From: an uncultured Oscillospiraceae bacterium
GTDB taxonomy: Bacteria; Bacillota; Clostridia; Oscillospirales; Ruminococcaceae
NCBI GenBank assembly: GCA_910577365.1
Contig: CAJTMU010000006.1
Span: 1-64,000, forward strand
Length of the DNA stretch: 64,000 nucleotides
Reading direction: 5' to 3'
The notes under the pieces: model-generated
What the model was told of the DNA's origin: nothing
The model's input: the letters and a program-made list of their open reading frames with translations, nothing else
Database searches by the model: none
Shown here: piece after piece, positions 43,737 to 52,327 of the stretch
How the letters are laid out: each line of letters starts with the position of its first letter
Position numbering within the stretch: position 1 is the first letter of the stretch
Translations under genes and position numbers: made by a program

Positions 43737-45689
43737 TTACATTCCGTCGTTAAATATTTTAACAAAATCCTTGAAAGATCGCTGTGAATCCCTTTCGCGC
43801 ACTCTATATCGCCATATTCCGAAAAGAACGGAGTATTTCACACAGTCGGGCAGCTCATTCACTTGATTTTTAACTGTCAGATGATATCCTTTGCTGTCGT
43901 GCATGGCATCAATCTCCGCCTTTGCTTCCGCAAGTCCGTTCAGAGCCTCTGATGCAAACGGTTGGGATTTGTAGCTTTCATCCTCAAAGCCTCGCGCCAT
44001 ATCGGTCAGCGTTTCCGAGGGCAGCTTTTCGAGCCTGCCGTCACGTATCACGCAAAGTCCGTCTAATGCTTCTATCGCCTCGGAGATCTCGCTTTCAGAA
44101 GAATCCTCCGTCAGCCCGAACAGCTTGTACAGCCTTTCCAGCAGCCCCTGTGCGAACTCCGCGAGCTGCTTGCTGTTGGAGATATCCTTTGCTCCGAGAT
44201 GTATATATTCGCACTTTACTCTCTTTATAAGGTCAAAACAGCTGTCAACCTCAACGGCGAAGCTATAAATATATTTAAGGTCGCTTATTACGCTGTTAAG
44301 GCTCTTTCCCTTGTCGGGAATATCCAGCAATATATTTCTTGTGGGAAGTTCCCCGCAGAAACCGCTTTCTATGCCGCCATACAGCACCTTGTCAAGCATC
44401 CGCGAGTCAAAAAGACCATTTCCATCGCGGAATATGATAAACTGCCTATCCGCCTCACGCGCCGAGCCGTGACGCGTCATTCTTCTTTCAAGAAGCGCCG
44501 CAGAGGAGGGAAGCTCGTAATTTATAATGCAGTCTATCCTGTCCAGACCTTCTCCGACGGCTCCCATGCCGTCCATACCGATTATGATTCTTGGGTATAC
44601 AGTGCTGTCGTCAACGCGGAATTTTCTCTTGATATCCTCCGCGCGGAAAAGCTCACCTTTGGCGGCGCGTATTATGCCATCGTTATTGTACACACAGCTA
44701 AGCGCTTTTTTAAGAAAATCCACGGTGTTTTTATCGCAGCAATATATGATAGCTCGGCGATTCTCCTCTTTAAGGATGTCGTCCATCAGGTTAAGAAAGC
44801 TGTCCAGCTTCTTGTCAAACGCCCGAAGATCCTCAACATCAGAGCGGGTGTAGACGCTTTTCTGATAAACGCGCTTGTACGCTTCACAGTCGTATTCCTC
44901 AAAAATATTGCCGCCGTAGCGATATACGGGATTTCCCGTCAGCAAATCTACCTTTCTGCGCAGACTGCTCACCGTGTCTGAGTTAAAGCTGTAATCGCAG
45001 AAAGATATGTTTCGCTTAAGTTCGCCGATGTATACACGCTTGTCAAAATATCTCATCGCTGCGCAGTCCTCGTCAAACTCTGAAACCACCATGCCGAACG
45101 CCAGATATTTTGTCTGCTCTGCCAGCGATTCGTCCTTTAAGATACCCGAGATAAGCGCTGCCAGACGGCTGCTGTCTTCGTCGTTCTTTGCGGGGAATGG
45201 AGCGGTAACAAGCAGCTTTTCGCTTTTCCAGCTGATATTCTTTCTATAATAATCGTAGTCGGGGACAGAGGCATTCTGCTCCTCGTCGATTATTATCAGA
45301 TCCCACACAAAGTTGTCTCCTGCCTTTGTCTTCAGTACGTTCTTTCCTGCAAGAGCCTCCGAGGACATCAGAAAGAGGTTAGGACAGCTTTCGCTGAAAA
45401 ATGCCAGAGCATCGGGTGCCTCTGTGATGATCTTGAAATCCGCGCCAATTCCCGTTGTAAGTATTCTGTACCAGCCGTACAGCTCCATGCTTGAAGTTAT
45501 CAGAAGTATGTTGGGGTTTTCTTTCTGCTGCAGCACATCATAGATACAAAGCCCCGCCTTTGTCAGCTTTTCCGAGCCAAACTCTCCGCATATCACCGCA
45601 AAGCCGAATTTGCGCAGCTTTTCAGCCGCCGCAAGGTTGACCGCCGACAGCTCCATTCCCTCCAAGGGTATCCACTTGATATCGCCCAA
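43737..45689 (-). CDS. SF2/SNF2 helicase-like protein with degenerate P-loop
   Basis: A 650-residue protein with superfamily-2 layout. A motif-I position reads CGEFGSEKLTKAG (34-46), lacking the GKT/S of a Walker A. Motif II is IIIDEEQNA (132-140), a likely motif III is VTAPFP, and the C-terminal helicase half has RAIIYCCDKNTVDFL, then GEGLDRIDCIINYELP and LLERRMTRHGSAR (motifs V and VI). The RapA/SNF2 subgroup fits best. ATP hydrolysis is doubtful given motif I. It starts at TTG 45689 behind GGAGGTGCGATATAA. It probably forms an operon with, and works with, the downstream GHKL ATPase. Confidence 0.7.
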   Translation of the reverse strand: MGDIKWIPLEGMELSAVNLAAAEKLRKFGFAVICGEFGSEKLTKAGLCIYDVLQQKENPNILLITSSMELYGWYRILTTGIGADFKIITEAPDALAFFSESCPNLFLMSSEALAGKNVLKTKAGDNFVWDLIIIDEEQNASVPDYDYYRKNISWKSEKLLVTAPFPAKNDEDSSRLAALISGILKDESLAEQTKYLAFGMVVSEFDEDCAAMRYFDKRVYIGELKRNISFCDYSFNSDTVSSLRRKVDLLTGNPVYRYGGNIFEEYDCEAYKRVYQKSVYTRSDVEDLRAFDKKLDSFLNLMDDILKEENRRAIIYCCDKNTVDFLKKALSCVYNNDGIIRAAKGELFRAEDIKRKFRVDDSTVYPRIIIGMDGMGAVGEGLDRIDCIINYELPSSAALLERRMTRHGSAREADRQFIIFRDGNGLFDSRMLDKVLYGGIESGFCGELPTRNILLDIPDKGKSLNSVISDLKYIYSFAVEVDSCFDLIKRVKCEYIHLGAKDISNSKQLAEFAQGLLERLYKLFGLTEDSSESEISEAIEALDGLCVIRDGRLEKLPSETLTDMARGFEDESYKSQPFASEALNGLAEAKAEIDAMHDSKGYHLTVKNQVNELPDCVKYSVLFGIWRYRVRERDSQRSFKDFVKIFNDGM

Positions 45690-45877
45690 TTATATCGCAC
45701 CTCCGTGTCAGATAAATGTTAGGGGTGAACCTACCCATTTACAGTCATCTGAAATCTATTTATATTCATTATACAACAAAATCCGAATTATTACAAGTTA
45801 TTCAAGGCATATAGATATTAAAAATAATCAATACCATTTTTGTGAATAATGCACAAAAGAAATCCTTTACAAAGTGC
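45690..45877. other. Divergent intergenic region
   Basis: AT-rich DNA between the minus-strand helicase-like gene and the plus-strand aldolase gene. Contains the helicase gene's ribosome site and no other gene; no clear minus-strand promoter is visible. Confidence 0.35.
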
Positions 45878-45906
45878 TTTACTTTTGGTGAAATAAATGA
45901 TAAAAT
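45878..45906 (+). promoter_or_regulatory. Promoter of the aldolase-kinase pair
   Basis: TTTACT (45878-45883), 17 bases, TAAAAT (45901-45906). Confidence 0.6.
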
Positions 45907-45985
45907 AATATAAGTGATTACTGCGGCATTGGGGCGTTTTTGAGAATGCATTCCACAGCTGCTTTAAATGGAAGGAAATCAAAAT

Positions 45986-46666
45986 ATGACAGAAACAGAA
46001 CTTAAACAGGCAATATGCGACGTCGGACACAGGCTGTGGCAGCTTGGATTTGTCGCGGCAAACGACGGAAATATCTCCGTAAGGCTTCCCGATGGAAATT
46101 TTCTGGTAACTCCTACGGGGACAAGCAAGTCAAGCCTCAGACCCGAAATGATAATTAAAATGAACGCCAAAAACGAGGTGGTGGAGGAAGCCTCTGGCTA
46201 TAAGCCCACGTCGGAGTTCAAGGTTCATCTGCGCTGCTATGAGGCACGTCCCGAAGTGAACGCGGTCGTTCATGCGCACCCTCCCACCGCTACGGGTTTT
46301 GCCATTGCGCATATACCTCTTGATGACTATACCATGCCCGAGGCAATAATTTTTCTGGGCTGCGTGCCTATCGCTCCATATGATACCCCCGGTTCGCAGG
46401 GCGTTGCGGACAATATTCTGCCCTATCTTGAAAATCACGATACCATACTAATGGAAAACCACGGCGCACTGACCGTGGGTATAGATATAACACAGGCATA
46501 TTATCGCATGGAAACGCTGGAGCACTTCGCAAAGGTAAGCCTTGTGGCAAGGCAGCTTGGCGGCGCAAACGATCTGCCCATGGAAAAGATAGAGGAATGC
46601 TGTGAGCTTGCAAAGGGATTCCCGATCAGACATCCGGGATACAGAAAATATTCCGCTCAGAAGTAG
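45986..46666 (+). CDS. fucA: Class II aldolase, L-fuculose-phosphate aldolase type
   Basis: A 226-residue zinc aldolase that cleaves L-fuculose-1-phosphate (or a related ketose phosphate) to dihydroxyacetone phosphate and L-lactaldehyde. Motifs are AANDGNISVRL near 25-35, PTSEFKVH near 74-81 (catalytic Glu), VVHAHPPTATGF near 95-106 (zinc His pair) and LMENHGALTVG near 157-167 (third His). ATG 45986 follows GGAAGGAAATC; an in-frame ATG at 45968 overlaps that site. Followed by an FGGY kinase, so the pair handles a 6-deoxysugar. RhaD-like or AraD-like specificity cannot be excluded. Confidence 0.82.
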   Translation: MTETELKQAICDVGHRLWQLGFVAANDGNISVRLPDGNFLVTPTGTSKSSLRPEMIIKMNAKNEVVEEASGYKPTSEFKVHLRCYEARPEVNAVVHAHPPTATGFAIAHIPLDDYTMPEAIIFLGCVPIAPYDTPGSQGVADNILPYLENHDTILMENHGALTVGIDITQAYYRMETLEHFAKVSLVARQLGGANDLPMEKIEECCELAKGFPIRHPGYRKYSAQK

Positions 46667-46764
46667 GCGTTTGGAGAAAACAGAATGGAATAGGCTCGGC
46701 GGAGTCGGCGCGTTTTCATGTCTTTTATACCTGAAATCGTCCTTCTTCCAAATCGGAGGTAATT

Positions 46765-48249
46765 ATGTCTAAAACTGTTTTAGTATTCGATTTCGGTGCT
46801 TCGAGCGCCAGAGCTATGCGCTGCATGTTTGACGGGGGCAGGCTGCTTCTGGAGGAAGTCCACCGCTTTGTTAACACTCCAATAAATGAAGCGGGACATC
46901 TTCGCTGGGATATTGATGAGCTTTTTGAGCAGATGAAAATAGGAATCAGCTTCGCCATGTTTAACGGAGGCTTTGACGCAATAAGCATTGACACATGGGG
47001 AGTGGATTTCGCGCTTATTGTGCGTGACGGTGAGATGCTGGAAAAACCTGTGCATTACCGTGACAGCCGCACCGACGATATGCCGCATGAGGTGGCGGGA
47101 ATACTTCCCGCTGAGGCGCTGTTCATGCAGACGGGCGTTCTGCCGCAAAGCATAAACACCGTTTATCAGCTTGCTTATATAGTACGTCATGAACGCAACA
47201 TGCTTTTCCGTGCGGAGCGTCTGCTGATGATGCCTGACCTGTTTGCGTACTTTCTTACGGGGGAGTGCCGCAACGAATACACCGAAGCCACCACATCACA
47301 GCTTATTGACCAGAAATCCAAGGGATGGAATCTTAAAATAATTGAAAGTCTGGGTCTTCCGAAGCTGATATTCTGCCCAATAATACGCCCAGGGGAAGTT
47401 TACGGCGGTCTTAAGGACGAGCTTGCAGTGGAATTTCGCTGCGAGAGAGTTCCCGTTATCGCCTGCCCGTCGCACGATACTGCCTCGGCGGTGCTTGCTG
47501 TGCCGAGTGAGCAGGAGCATTTCGTATTTATCAGCTGCGGAACGTGGGCGCTGTTCGGGACGGAGCTGAAACGCCCGATAGTGTCAAAAGAGGTAATGGA
47601 GCTTGGGCTGTCCAACGAGGGCGGCTATGGTGACACTGCCATTATGCTCAAAAACATCATGGGTCTGTGGCTTATACAGGAATGCCGCCGCTACTATAAC
47701 AAGGACGGACTGGATTATACCTTTGCTTACTTAGAGCAGGCGGCGCGCGAGGCTGAGCCGTTTGTTAGCTTTATCAACCCTAACGACAGCTCATTTGTTG
47801 CTCCCGATAATATGCCGATTAAAATTCGGGAGTATTGCCGGAAAACCGGTCAGCCCATCCCCGAAAGCATGGGAGAGATACTGCGCTGCATTTATCAGAG
47901 CCTTGCCTGCGAGTTTGCGCTTACTCTTGAAAGCATATCCGAAATTACGGGCTTAAAATACGACAGGATACATATGATAGGCGGCGGCACAAAGGATAAG
48001 CTTCTGTGCGAGCTTACCGCGGACTGCTGCGGTATCCCAGCGGTGGCTGGTCCCACTGAAGCAACCGCTCTCGGAAACGGAATAGCTTCGCTTATCGCTC
48101 TTGGAGAGATAGAGAACGTAGCAGCGGCGCGTCGTATCATAATTGATTCGGGACTGACGCATACCTTTGAGCCGACAGAGCATGCGAAATGGCTTGAAGC
48201 GCTCAAAAATTACAGGAAAATTGTCACTTTTGGGTCCGGGCAATGCTGA
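46765..48249 (+). CDS. rhaB: FGGY carbohydrate kinase, rhamnulokinase/fuculokinase type
   Basis: A 494-residue sugar kinase. The N-terminal phosphate motif FDFGASSARAM (residues 9-19) and the substrate segment SIDTWGVDFAL near 74-84 are RhaB-like. Later come ISCGTWALFG near 253 and the C-terminal IHMIGGGTKDKLLCELTADC. It phosphorylates an L-ketose such as L-rhamnulose or L-fuculose, feeding the adjacent aldolase. RhaB similarity is strongest by eye; substrate assignment is inference. GGAGGTAATT precedes ATG. Confidence 0.85.
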   Translation: MSKTVLVFDFGASSARAMRCMFDGGRLLLEEVHRFVNTPINEAGHLRWDIDELFEQMKIGISFAMFNGGFDAISIDTWGVDFALIVRDGEMLEKPVHYRDSRTDDMPHEVAGILPAEALFMQTGVLPQSINTVYQLAYIVRHERNMLFRAERLLMMPDLFAYFLTGECRNEYTEATTSQLIDQKSKGWNLKIIESLGLPKLIFCPIIRPGEVYGGLKDELAVEFRCERVPVIACPSHDTASAVLAVPSEQEHFVFISCGTWALFGTELKRPIVSKEVMELGLSNEGGYGDTAIMLKNIMGLWLIQECRRYYNKDGLDYTFAYLEQAAREAEPFVSFINPNDSSFVAPDNMPIKIREYCRKTGQPIPESMGEILRCIYQSLACEFALTLESISEITGLKYDRIHMIGGGTKDKLLCELTADCCGIPAVAGPTEATALGNGIASLIALGEIENVAAARRIIIDSGLTHTFEPTEHAKWLEALKNYRKIVTFGSGQC

Positions 48250-48347
48250 TATCAGCAGAAAAAGTTTTCACAATGTAATAATAAATAGGTAAAAGCGTTG
48301 TTTGCAAAGAGCAGCGTAACTTCCACGCAAGAAATTTTTATATAATG

Positions 48348-48378
48348 ATCCCGACATGAATTTCGTGTCGGGATTTTT
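48348..48378 (+). terminator. Terminator before spoIIIA
   Basis: ATCCCGACA (48348-48356) with TGTCGGGAT (48366-48374), then TTTTTATG. The following 48379-48507 contains the spoIIIA leader; a sigma-E promoter is expected but I could not fix one with confidence. Confidence 0.8.
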
Positions 48379-48507
48379 ATGTCTAATTTCCATATAAAAT
48401 ACTCCGTTCTATTTCGGACAATCCCAGCATAGGATTAATTAACACAAAAGGCAGGGTAAAAGGACATAGTACGTTATGACTCTTACTACCCCCGAAAGGA
48501 GCGCTGT

Positions 48508-49359
48508 ATGATTACGGCAAAAGGACAGGAAATACCGCTGAAAACCGCGGCGGCTAAAATAAGGCTTACGGGATTTCGCGGGGACTTGGCGGAAATACGC
48601 CTGAGAGCGGGGCGCAGGGCGGTGGCGGTTACCGCCGACGGCGCTATGCAGACCTGCTCAGAACCTTTCACTGCGGAGGATATTGCAAACTGCTTCGCGG
48701 AGCTTTGCAGATACTCCGTACACAGTTATACCAGCGAGATAGCGGAGGGATACATAACCCTTGACGGCGGTCACCGCGTGGGTATATGCGGAACTGCAGT
48801 GTTGAGAGATGGCAAAATTGAAACGTTGCGGGACATCTCATCGCTGAATATCCGTATCGCAAGACAGGTAATAGGCTGCGCAGAGGAACTGTGCGGCAGG
48901 ATATTTGACCGTCCACACTCTTTGCTGCTGGCAGGGAAACCGATGTGCGGAAAAACAACTCTTCTCAGGGATATGACGCGTATTCTCGGAGAGCGGCATA
49001 AGGTAACGCTTATAGACAGCCGAAACGAAATTTCCGCATGCGTGAGGGGTACGCCCACGCTGGATATAGGGCAGCACACCGATGTTCTGTGCGGCTGCCC
49101 CAAGTCCGAGGGGATAATTCTGGCGCTGCGCTCTCTAAGCCCTGAAATAATAATATGCGACGAGATAGGACGGGATTACGAGGCAGTGGAGCAGTGTTTG
49201 TTCTGCGGGGTTAAGCTGATAGCCTCCGCTCATGCGGAGAGCGTCGCGGAACTTAAGCGGAGGAGCGGAATTTGCGGGCTGCTTCCCATGTTTGACTATA
49301 CGGCAGTTATAGGGGAAAAGGGTCGTCTTATTGATATCCGCCGTTCGGAGGAATTGTAA
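48508..49359 (+). CDS. spoIIIAA: Stage III sporulation protein AA
   Basis: A 283-residue ATPase of the SpoIIIA-SpoIIQ channel (feeding tube) between mother cell and forespore, on the mother-cell side, related to secretion ATPases. Walker A GKPMCGKTT lies at 143-151, the Walker-B-like EIIICDEIGRDYE near 210-222, and HAESVAELKRR near 241. GAAAGGAGC precedes ATG. First gene of an eight-gene operon in the canonical order. Confidence 0.95.
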   Translation: MITAKGQEIPLKTAAAKIRLTGFRGDLAEIRLRAGRRAVAVTADGAMQTCSEPFTAEDIANCFAELCRYSVHSYTSEIAEGYITLDGGHRVGICGTAVLRDGKIETLRDISSLNIRIARQVIGCAEELCGRIFDRPHSLLLAGKPMCGKTTLLRDMTRILGERHKVTLIDSRNEISACVRGTPTLDIGQHTDVLCGCPKSEGIILALRSLSPEIIICDEIGRDYEAVEQCLFCGVKLIASAHAESVAELKRRSGICGLLPMFDYTAVIGEKGRLIDIRRSEEL

Positions 49360-49845
49360 ATGAGAACCATACTTGCCTTGGCGGCATTTCTGCTTTGCTT
49401 TGCTTATGGAGCGCGTCAAAGTCTGCTTCTAAAGCGCCGAGCGGCATTTCTGGAGGAACTGTCGCGTATGCTGGGCGGATTTGAGATAGAAATACGCTTC
49501 GCCGCGCCTACTCTTGATATCCTGTGTGAAAAGGCGGAGGGTGGCTTTGCGGATATTCTGAGGGAGTGCTGCTGCGATAATGATATAAAATCCGCGTGGG
49601 AGCGTGCGTGCGGCAGACTCTGTGCGCTTCCGTACTGCCGCGCGGAGGAGAGCGAACTTATGCTTTCGCTGGGGCGCTCACTCGGAACCAGCGATATAAG
49701 CGGACAGCTGTCGCTGATAGGGCTTCATTCCGAAAAGCTGAACGCGCTCAGAAGGAGCGCAGCCGAGGAATCTGCGAAAAAAGGAAAGCTGTTTCGCTCC
49801 GTGGGCGCTCTCTGCGGAATAGGAGCGGCGGTATTGATTATGTAA
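49360..49845 (+). CDS. spoIIIAB: Stage III sporulation protein AB
   Basis: A 161-residue membrane protein resembling the GspF-like SpoIIIAB, with hydrophobic helices at both ends and a charged central domain (FLEELSRMLGGFEIEIRF, LSLGRSLGTSDISGQ). It starts on the base after the spoIIIAA stop, so translation is coupled. Confidence 0.9.
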   Translation: MRTILALAAFLLCFAYGARQSLLLKRRAAFLEELSRMLGGFEIEIRFAAPTLDILCEKAEGGFADILRECCCDNDIKSAWERACGRLCALPYCRAEESELMLSLGRSLGTSDISGQLSLIGLHSEKLNALRRSAAEESAKKGKLFRSVGALCGIGAAVLIM

Positions 49846-49858
49846 CGGGACGGTTTAT

Positions 49859-50056
49859 ATGGAACTGGATTTGATTTTCAAGATAGCCGCGGTGGGCATA
49901 ATCGTGGCGGTACTTAATCTTATACTTAAAAAGACCGACCACGATGAGCAGGCGATGATGCTGACGGTTGCGGGTCTGGTAATAGTACTGATGATGATAA
50001 TTCCCGCGATAGAGGATTTGTTTGACACCATAAAGAATGTATTCGGACTTTGGTGA
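49859..50056 (+). CDS. spoIIIAC: Stage III sporulation protein AC
   Basis: A 65-residue protein with two membrane helices (FKIAAVGIIVAVLNLILKK and MMLTVAGLVIVLMMIIP) joined by a short charged loop, TDHDEQA. Size and sequence are typical of SpoIIIAC. Confidence 0.93.
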   Translation: MELDLIFKIAAVGIIVAVLNLILKKTDHDEQAMMLTVAGLVIVLMMIIPAIEDLFDTIKNVFGLW

Positions 50057-50089
50057 GCAATGTCATGACGTTTATACTGGAGTGTTGAA

Positions 50090-50479
50090 ATGAATATAAT
50101 ATCACTTGCGGGAACAGCTGTAATATCCGCGGTGCTTTGCGTTGTAGTGAAACAGTACAAGCCCGAAGCGGCATTGGGCATAGGTCTTGCATGCGGGGTA
50201 ATTATTCTTGGAGCGGTAATATCGATGTTGGCGCCGTCGATAGAGGCGATTAATACGCTCACTCAGTCGGCGGGTATTGATAGTGAGTTTGCGCGGGTAT
50301 TGCTTAAGGCGCTGGCGGTTTGTTATGTTACCCAGCTTTCCGCTGACTGCTGCCGCGATGCCGGCGAAAGCGCCATTGCCGCAAAATTGGAGCTGGCGGG
50401 ACGTGCCGCGATTTTGGTGGTGTCGCTGCCCGTATTCACAAGTCTGGCAGAACTGGTAACAAAGCTGATGGGGAATTAA
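50090..50479 (+). CDS. spoIIIAD: Stage III sporulation protein AD
   Basis: A 129-residue membrane protein with several helices. The conserved central segment LLKALAVCYVTQLSADCCRD, followed by AGESAIAAKLELAGRAAILV, is diagnostic for SpoIIIAD. GGAG lies just before ATG. A gap of 190 bases containing a family-2 repeat separates it from spoIIIAE, unusual in this otherwise tight operon. Confidence 0.93.
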   Translation: MNIISLAGTAVISAVLCVVVKQYKPEAALGIGLACGVIILGAVISMLAPSIEAINTLTQSAGIDSEFARVLLKALAVCYVTQLSADCCRDAGESAIAAKLELAGRAAILVVSLPVFTSLAELVTKLMGN

Positions 50480-50528
50480 GTGCGGAAAATTAAGACGCAA
50501 AAGATACTGAAAACAAGGATAAACAGTT

Positions 50529-50664
50529 CGCCCACGCGGGAATTTTACGCAGTCTGCCGTTTAGGCGGGGTGGGTTTCACTGAAACGCAGCTTCGCTGGC
50601 GTGTCTAACGGAATCCGCAGAAGGCGGGTGAAGTGGTGAGGGAAATTTAAATCAAAATAAGGAG
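50529..50664 (+). repeat. Family-2 intergenic repeat inside the spoIIIA operon
   Basis: Starts CGCCCACGCGGGAATTTT and ends GGGAAATTTAAATCAAAAT followed by AAGGAG, the spoIIIAE ribosome site. The centre has ACGCAGCTTCGCTGGCGT (contains GCTTCGC, the complement of the family-1 loop motif) enclosed by CGTTTAG/CTAACG. Confidence 0.6.
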
Positions 50665-50669
50665 AAAAA

Positions 50670-51776
50670 ATGCAAAGGATAGTTTCAATTGCCGCGGCGC
50701 TTCTTTTGTGGTTTGCAATAGGGGTGAGCGCTTTTGCGGAGGTCGGCTCGGACGGGTTCGATTACGGACGTGAGCAGCTGGAGGGCGCCGTTCCCGAAAC
50801 GGCAGCGGAACTGCTGGAGGAGGGCGGAATAACCCCCGAAAACGGGGGAGCACTGGCATGGAGCTTTACAGACGTTTTGGTGTTTATATGGGATATGATA
50901 AAGGAGAGGGCACTTAAGCCGCTGAAGCTGCTTGTGTCGCTGTGCGGAGTGGTGCTGCTGTGTGCACTGGCAAATTCCATTGCAGATAACGGCGGCGGTC
51001 TTAAGGGTGTTTTTTCGGCTGTGGGAGTTCTTGCAGGGGCGGGGATAGTTGTTACCGCCGTCTGGGAAGTGCTTAATGAAACGCTTACGATGCTGAGCGC
51101 GGCGGCAAATTTTATATTAATATTTATACCGATATTTGCTGCCGTAACGGCGGTTCTCGGACACGCAATGTCTGCTACTGCGGTTCATACCGCATCTCTT
51201 GCGGCAACGCAGCTTTTCTCTCAGTTAGCTGTAAACTTCCTTGCGCCCATGTGCGGTGCGGTAATGGGGCTTTCTGTTACGGGAGCTATACATCCGCAGC
51301 TTAATCTTGCAAAACTGGGAGAGATAATAAAAAAGTTTGTGGTGTGGGGTCTGACGCTTATTATGACGGTGTTTATGAGCATTCTGTCCGCTCAAACCAT
51401 AGTTGCGGCTTCATCGGACAATACCCTGATACGTGCCGCGAAATTTATGGTATCATCGGGAGTTCCCATTGTGGGAGGGACAATATCAGACGCGGTAAGC
51501 TCAGTGCAGGGCAGTCTGGAGCTGCTAAAGGGAAGCATAGGTACATATGGGATAATAGCTGCTGCGGCGATAATACTGCCCACGCTTATAACCGTTGGCT
51601 GCTATAAGCTGGCAATGATGTGTGCGCGTTCCGCGGGGGAGATATTCGGGCTGAAGGAGCTTTCTGAGCTGTTTAAAAGCTGCGAATCAGTTATGGCGAT
51701 AATTCTTGCGGTACAGGTTTGCTTTTTGCTGCTGAACACGTTCGCGGTGATAATCCTGTTGGTCGCGGGAAAATAA
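50670..51776 (+). CDS. spoIIIAE: Stage III sporulation protein AE
   Basis: A 368-residue polytopic membrane protein with an N-terminal signal-like segment and about eight helices. The motif GAIHPQLNLAKLGEIIKKF and LTLIMTVFMSILSAQTIVA are typical of SpoIIIAE, the largest membrane subunit of the channel. AAGGAGAAAAA from the preceding repeat is its ribosome site. Confidence 0.95.
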   Translation: MQRIVSIAAALLLWFAIGVSAFAEVGSDGFDYGREQLEGAVPETAAELLEEGGITPENGGALAWSFTDVLVFIWDMIKERALKPLKLLVSLCGVVLLCALANSIADNGGGLKGVFSAVGVLAGAGIVVTAVWEVLNETLTMLSAAANFILIFIPIFAAVTAVLGHAMSATAVHTASLAATQLFSQLAVNFLAPMCGAVMGLSVTGAIHPQLNLAKLGEIIKKFVVWGLTLIMTVFMSILSAQTIVAASSDNTLIRAAKFMVSSGVPIVGGTISDAVSSVQGSLELLKGSIGTYGIIAAAAIILPTLITVGCYKLAMMCARSAGEIFGLKELSELFKSCESVMAIILAVQVCFLLLNTFAVIILLVAGK

Positions 51777-51789
51777 AAGGAGCGTTAAA

Positions 51790-52254
51790 ATGCAGTTTCT
51801 TACTACGGTATGTATAGCGGCGATAGCGGCGGCACTGTTCCGTATGCTTGTTCCCGAAAATAAGGCGGAAAAGCAGATAGCTTTTCTTGTGGTGTGTGTG
51901 TTCCTGCTTACCTGCGCTTCGGCGCTGACGGGTACGGAGCTATCTCTGGACGCAGACGCCTACAATATCGGCGTAAACACTGATTACATAGGCTTTTCGG
52001 GTGAAGTCAACAAATCCTTGCAAAAGAAAATATGCAAGGATTTGTCGGACAAGCTGTATAAGTTGATGAATGAAAACGGAATTTATCCCCAAGAAATTCA
52101 TGTTATCGTTAATATTTCAGGTTTGTACAGCATAGATATAACACAGGTAAAGCTTGTTTTGGGCGAGGAACAGCGTGGCGCGGCAACAGCGGCGGCAGAG
52201 CTGCTCGCCGAAGAGCTTGACGAGGATGTTGAGGCTGTGATAGAAGTAAGATAG
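51790..52254 (+). CDS. spoIIIAF: Stage III sporulation protein AF
   Basis: A 154-residue protein with two N-terminal membrane helices (about 1-17 and 30-48) and a C-terminal soluble ring-building-type domain ending AAELLAEELDEDVEAVIEVR. Family layout matches SpoIIIAF. AAAGGAGCG precedes ATG. Confidence 0.9.
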   Translation: MQFLTTVCIAAIAAALFRMLVPENKAEKQIAFLVVCVFLLTCASALTGTELSLDADAYNIGVNTDYIGFSGEVNKSLQKKICKDLSDKLYKLMNENGIYPQEIHVIVNISGLYSIDITQVKLVLGEEQRGAATAAAELLAEELDEDVEAVIEVR

Positions 52255-52327
52255 CGTGTAGAGAGACGGCTGACAGACTCTTTTCCGCGTCTGCCCGCAG
52301 CTTGCTTCAAAAAGGGGTGATGACGGA

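Noticed and set aside
44199..44981. 260-codon plus-strand open frame
   Set aside because: Complement of the helicase-like gene; no ribosome site or recognisable domain.
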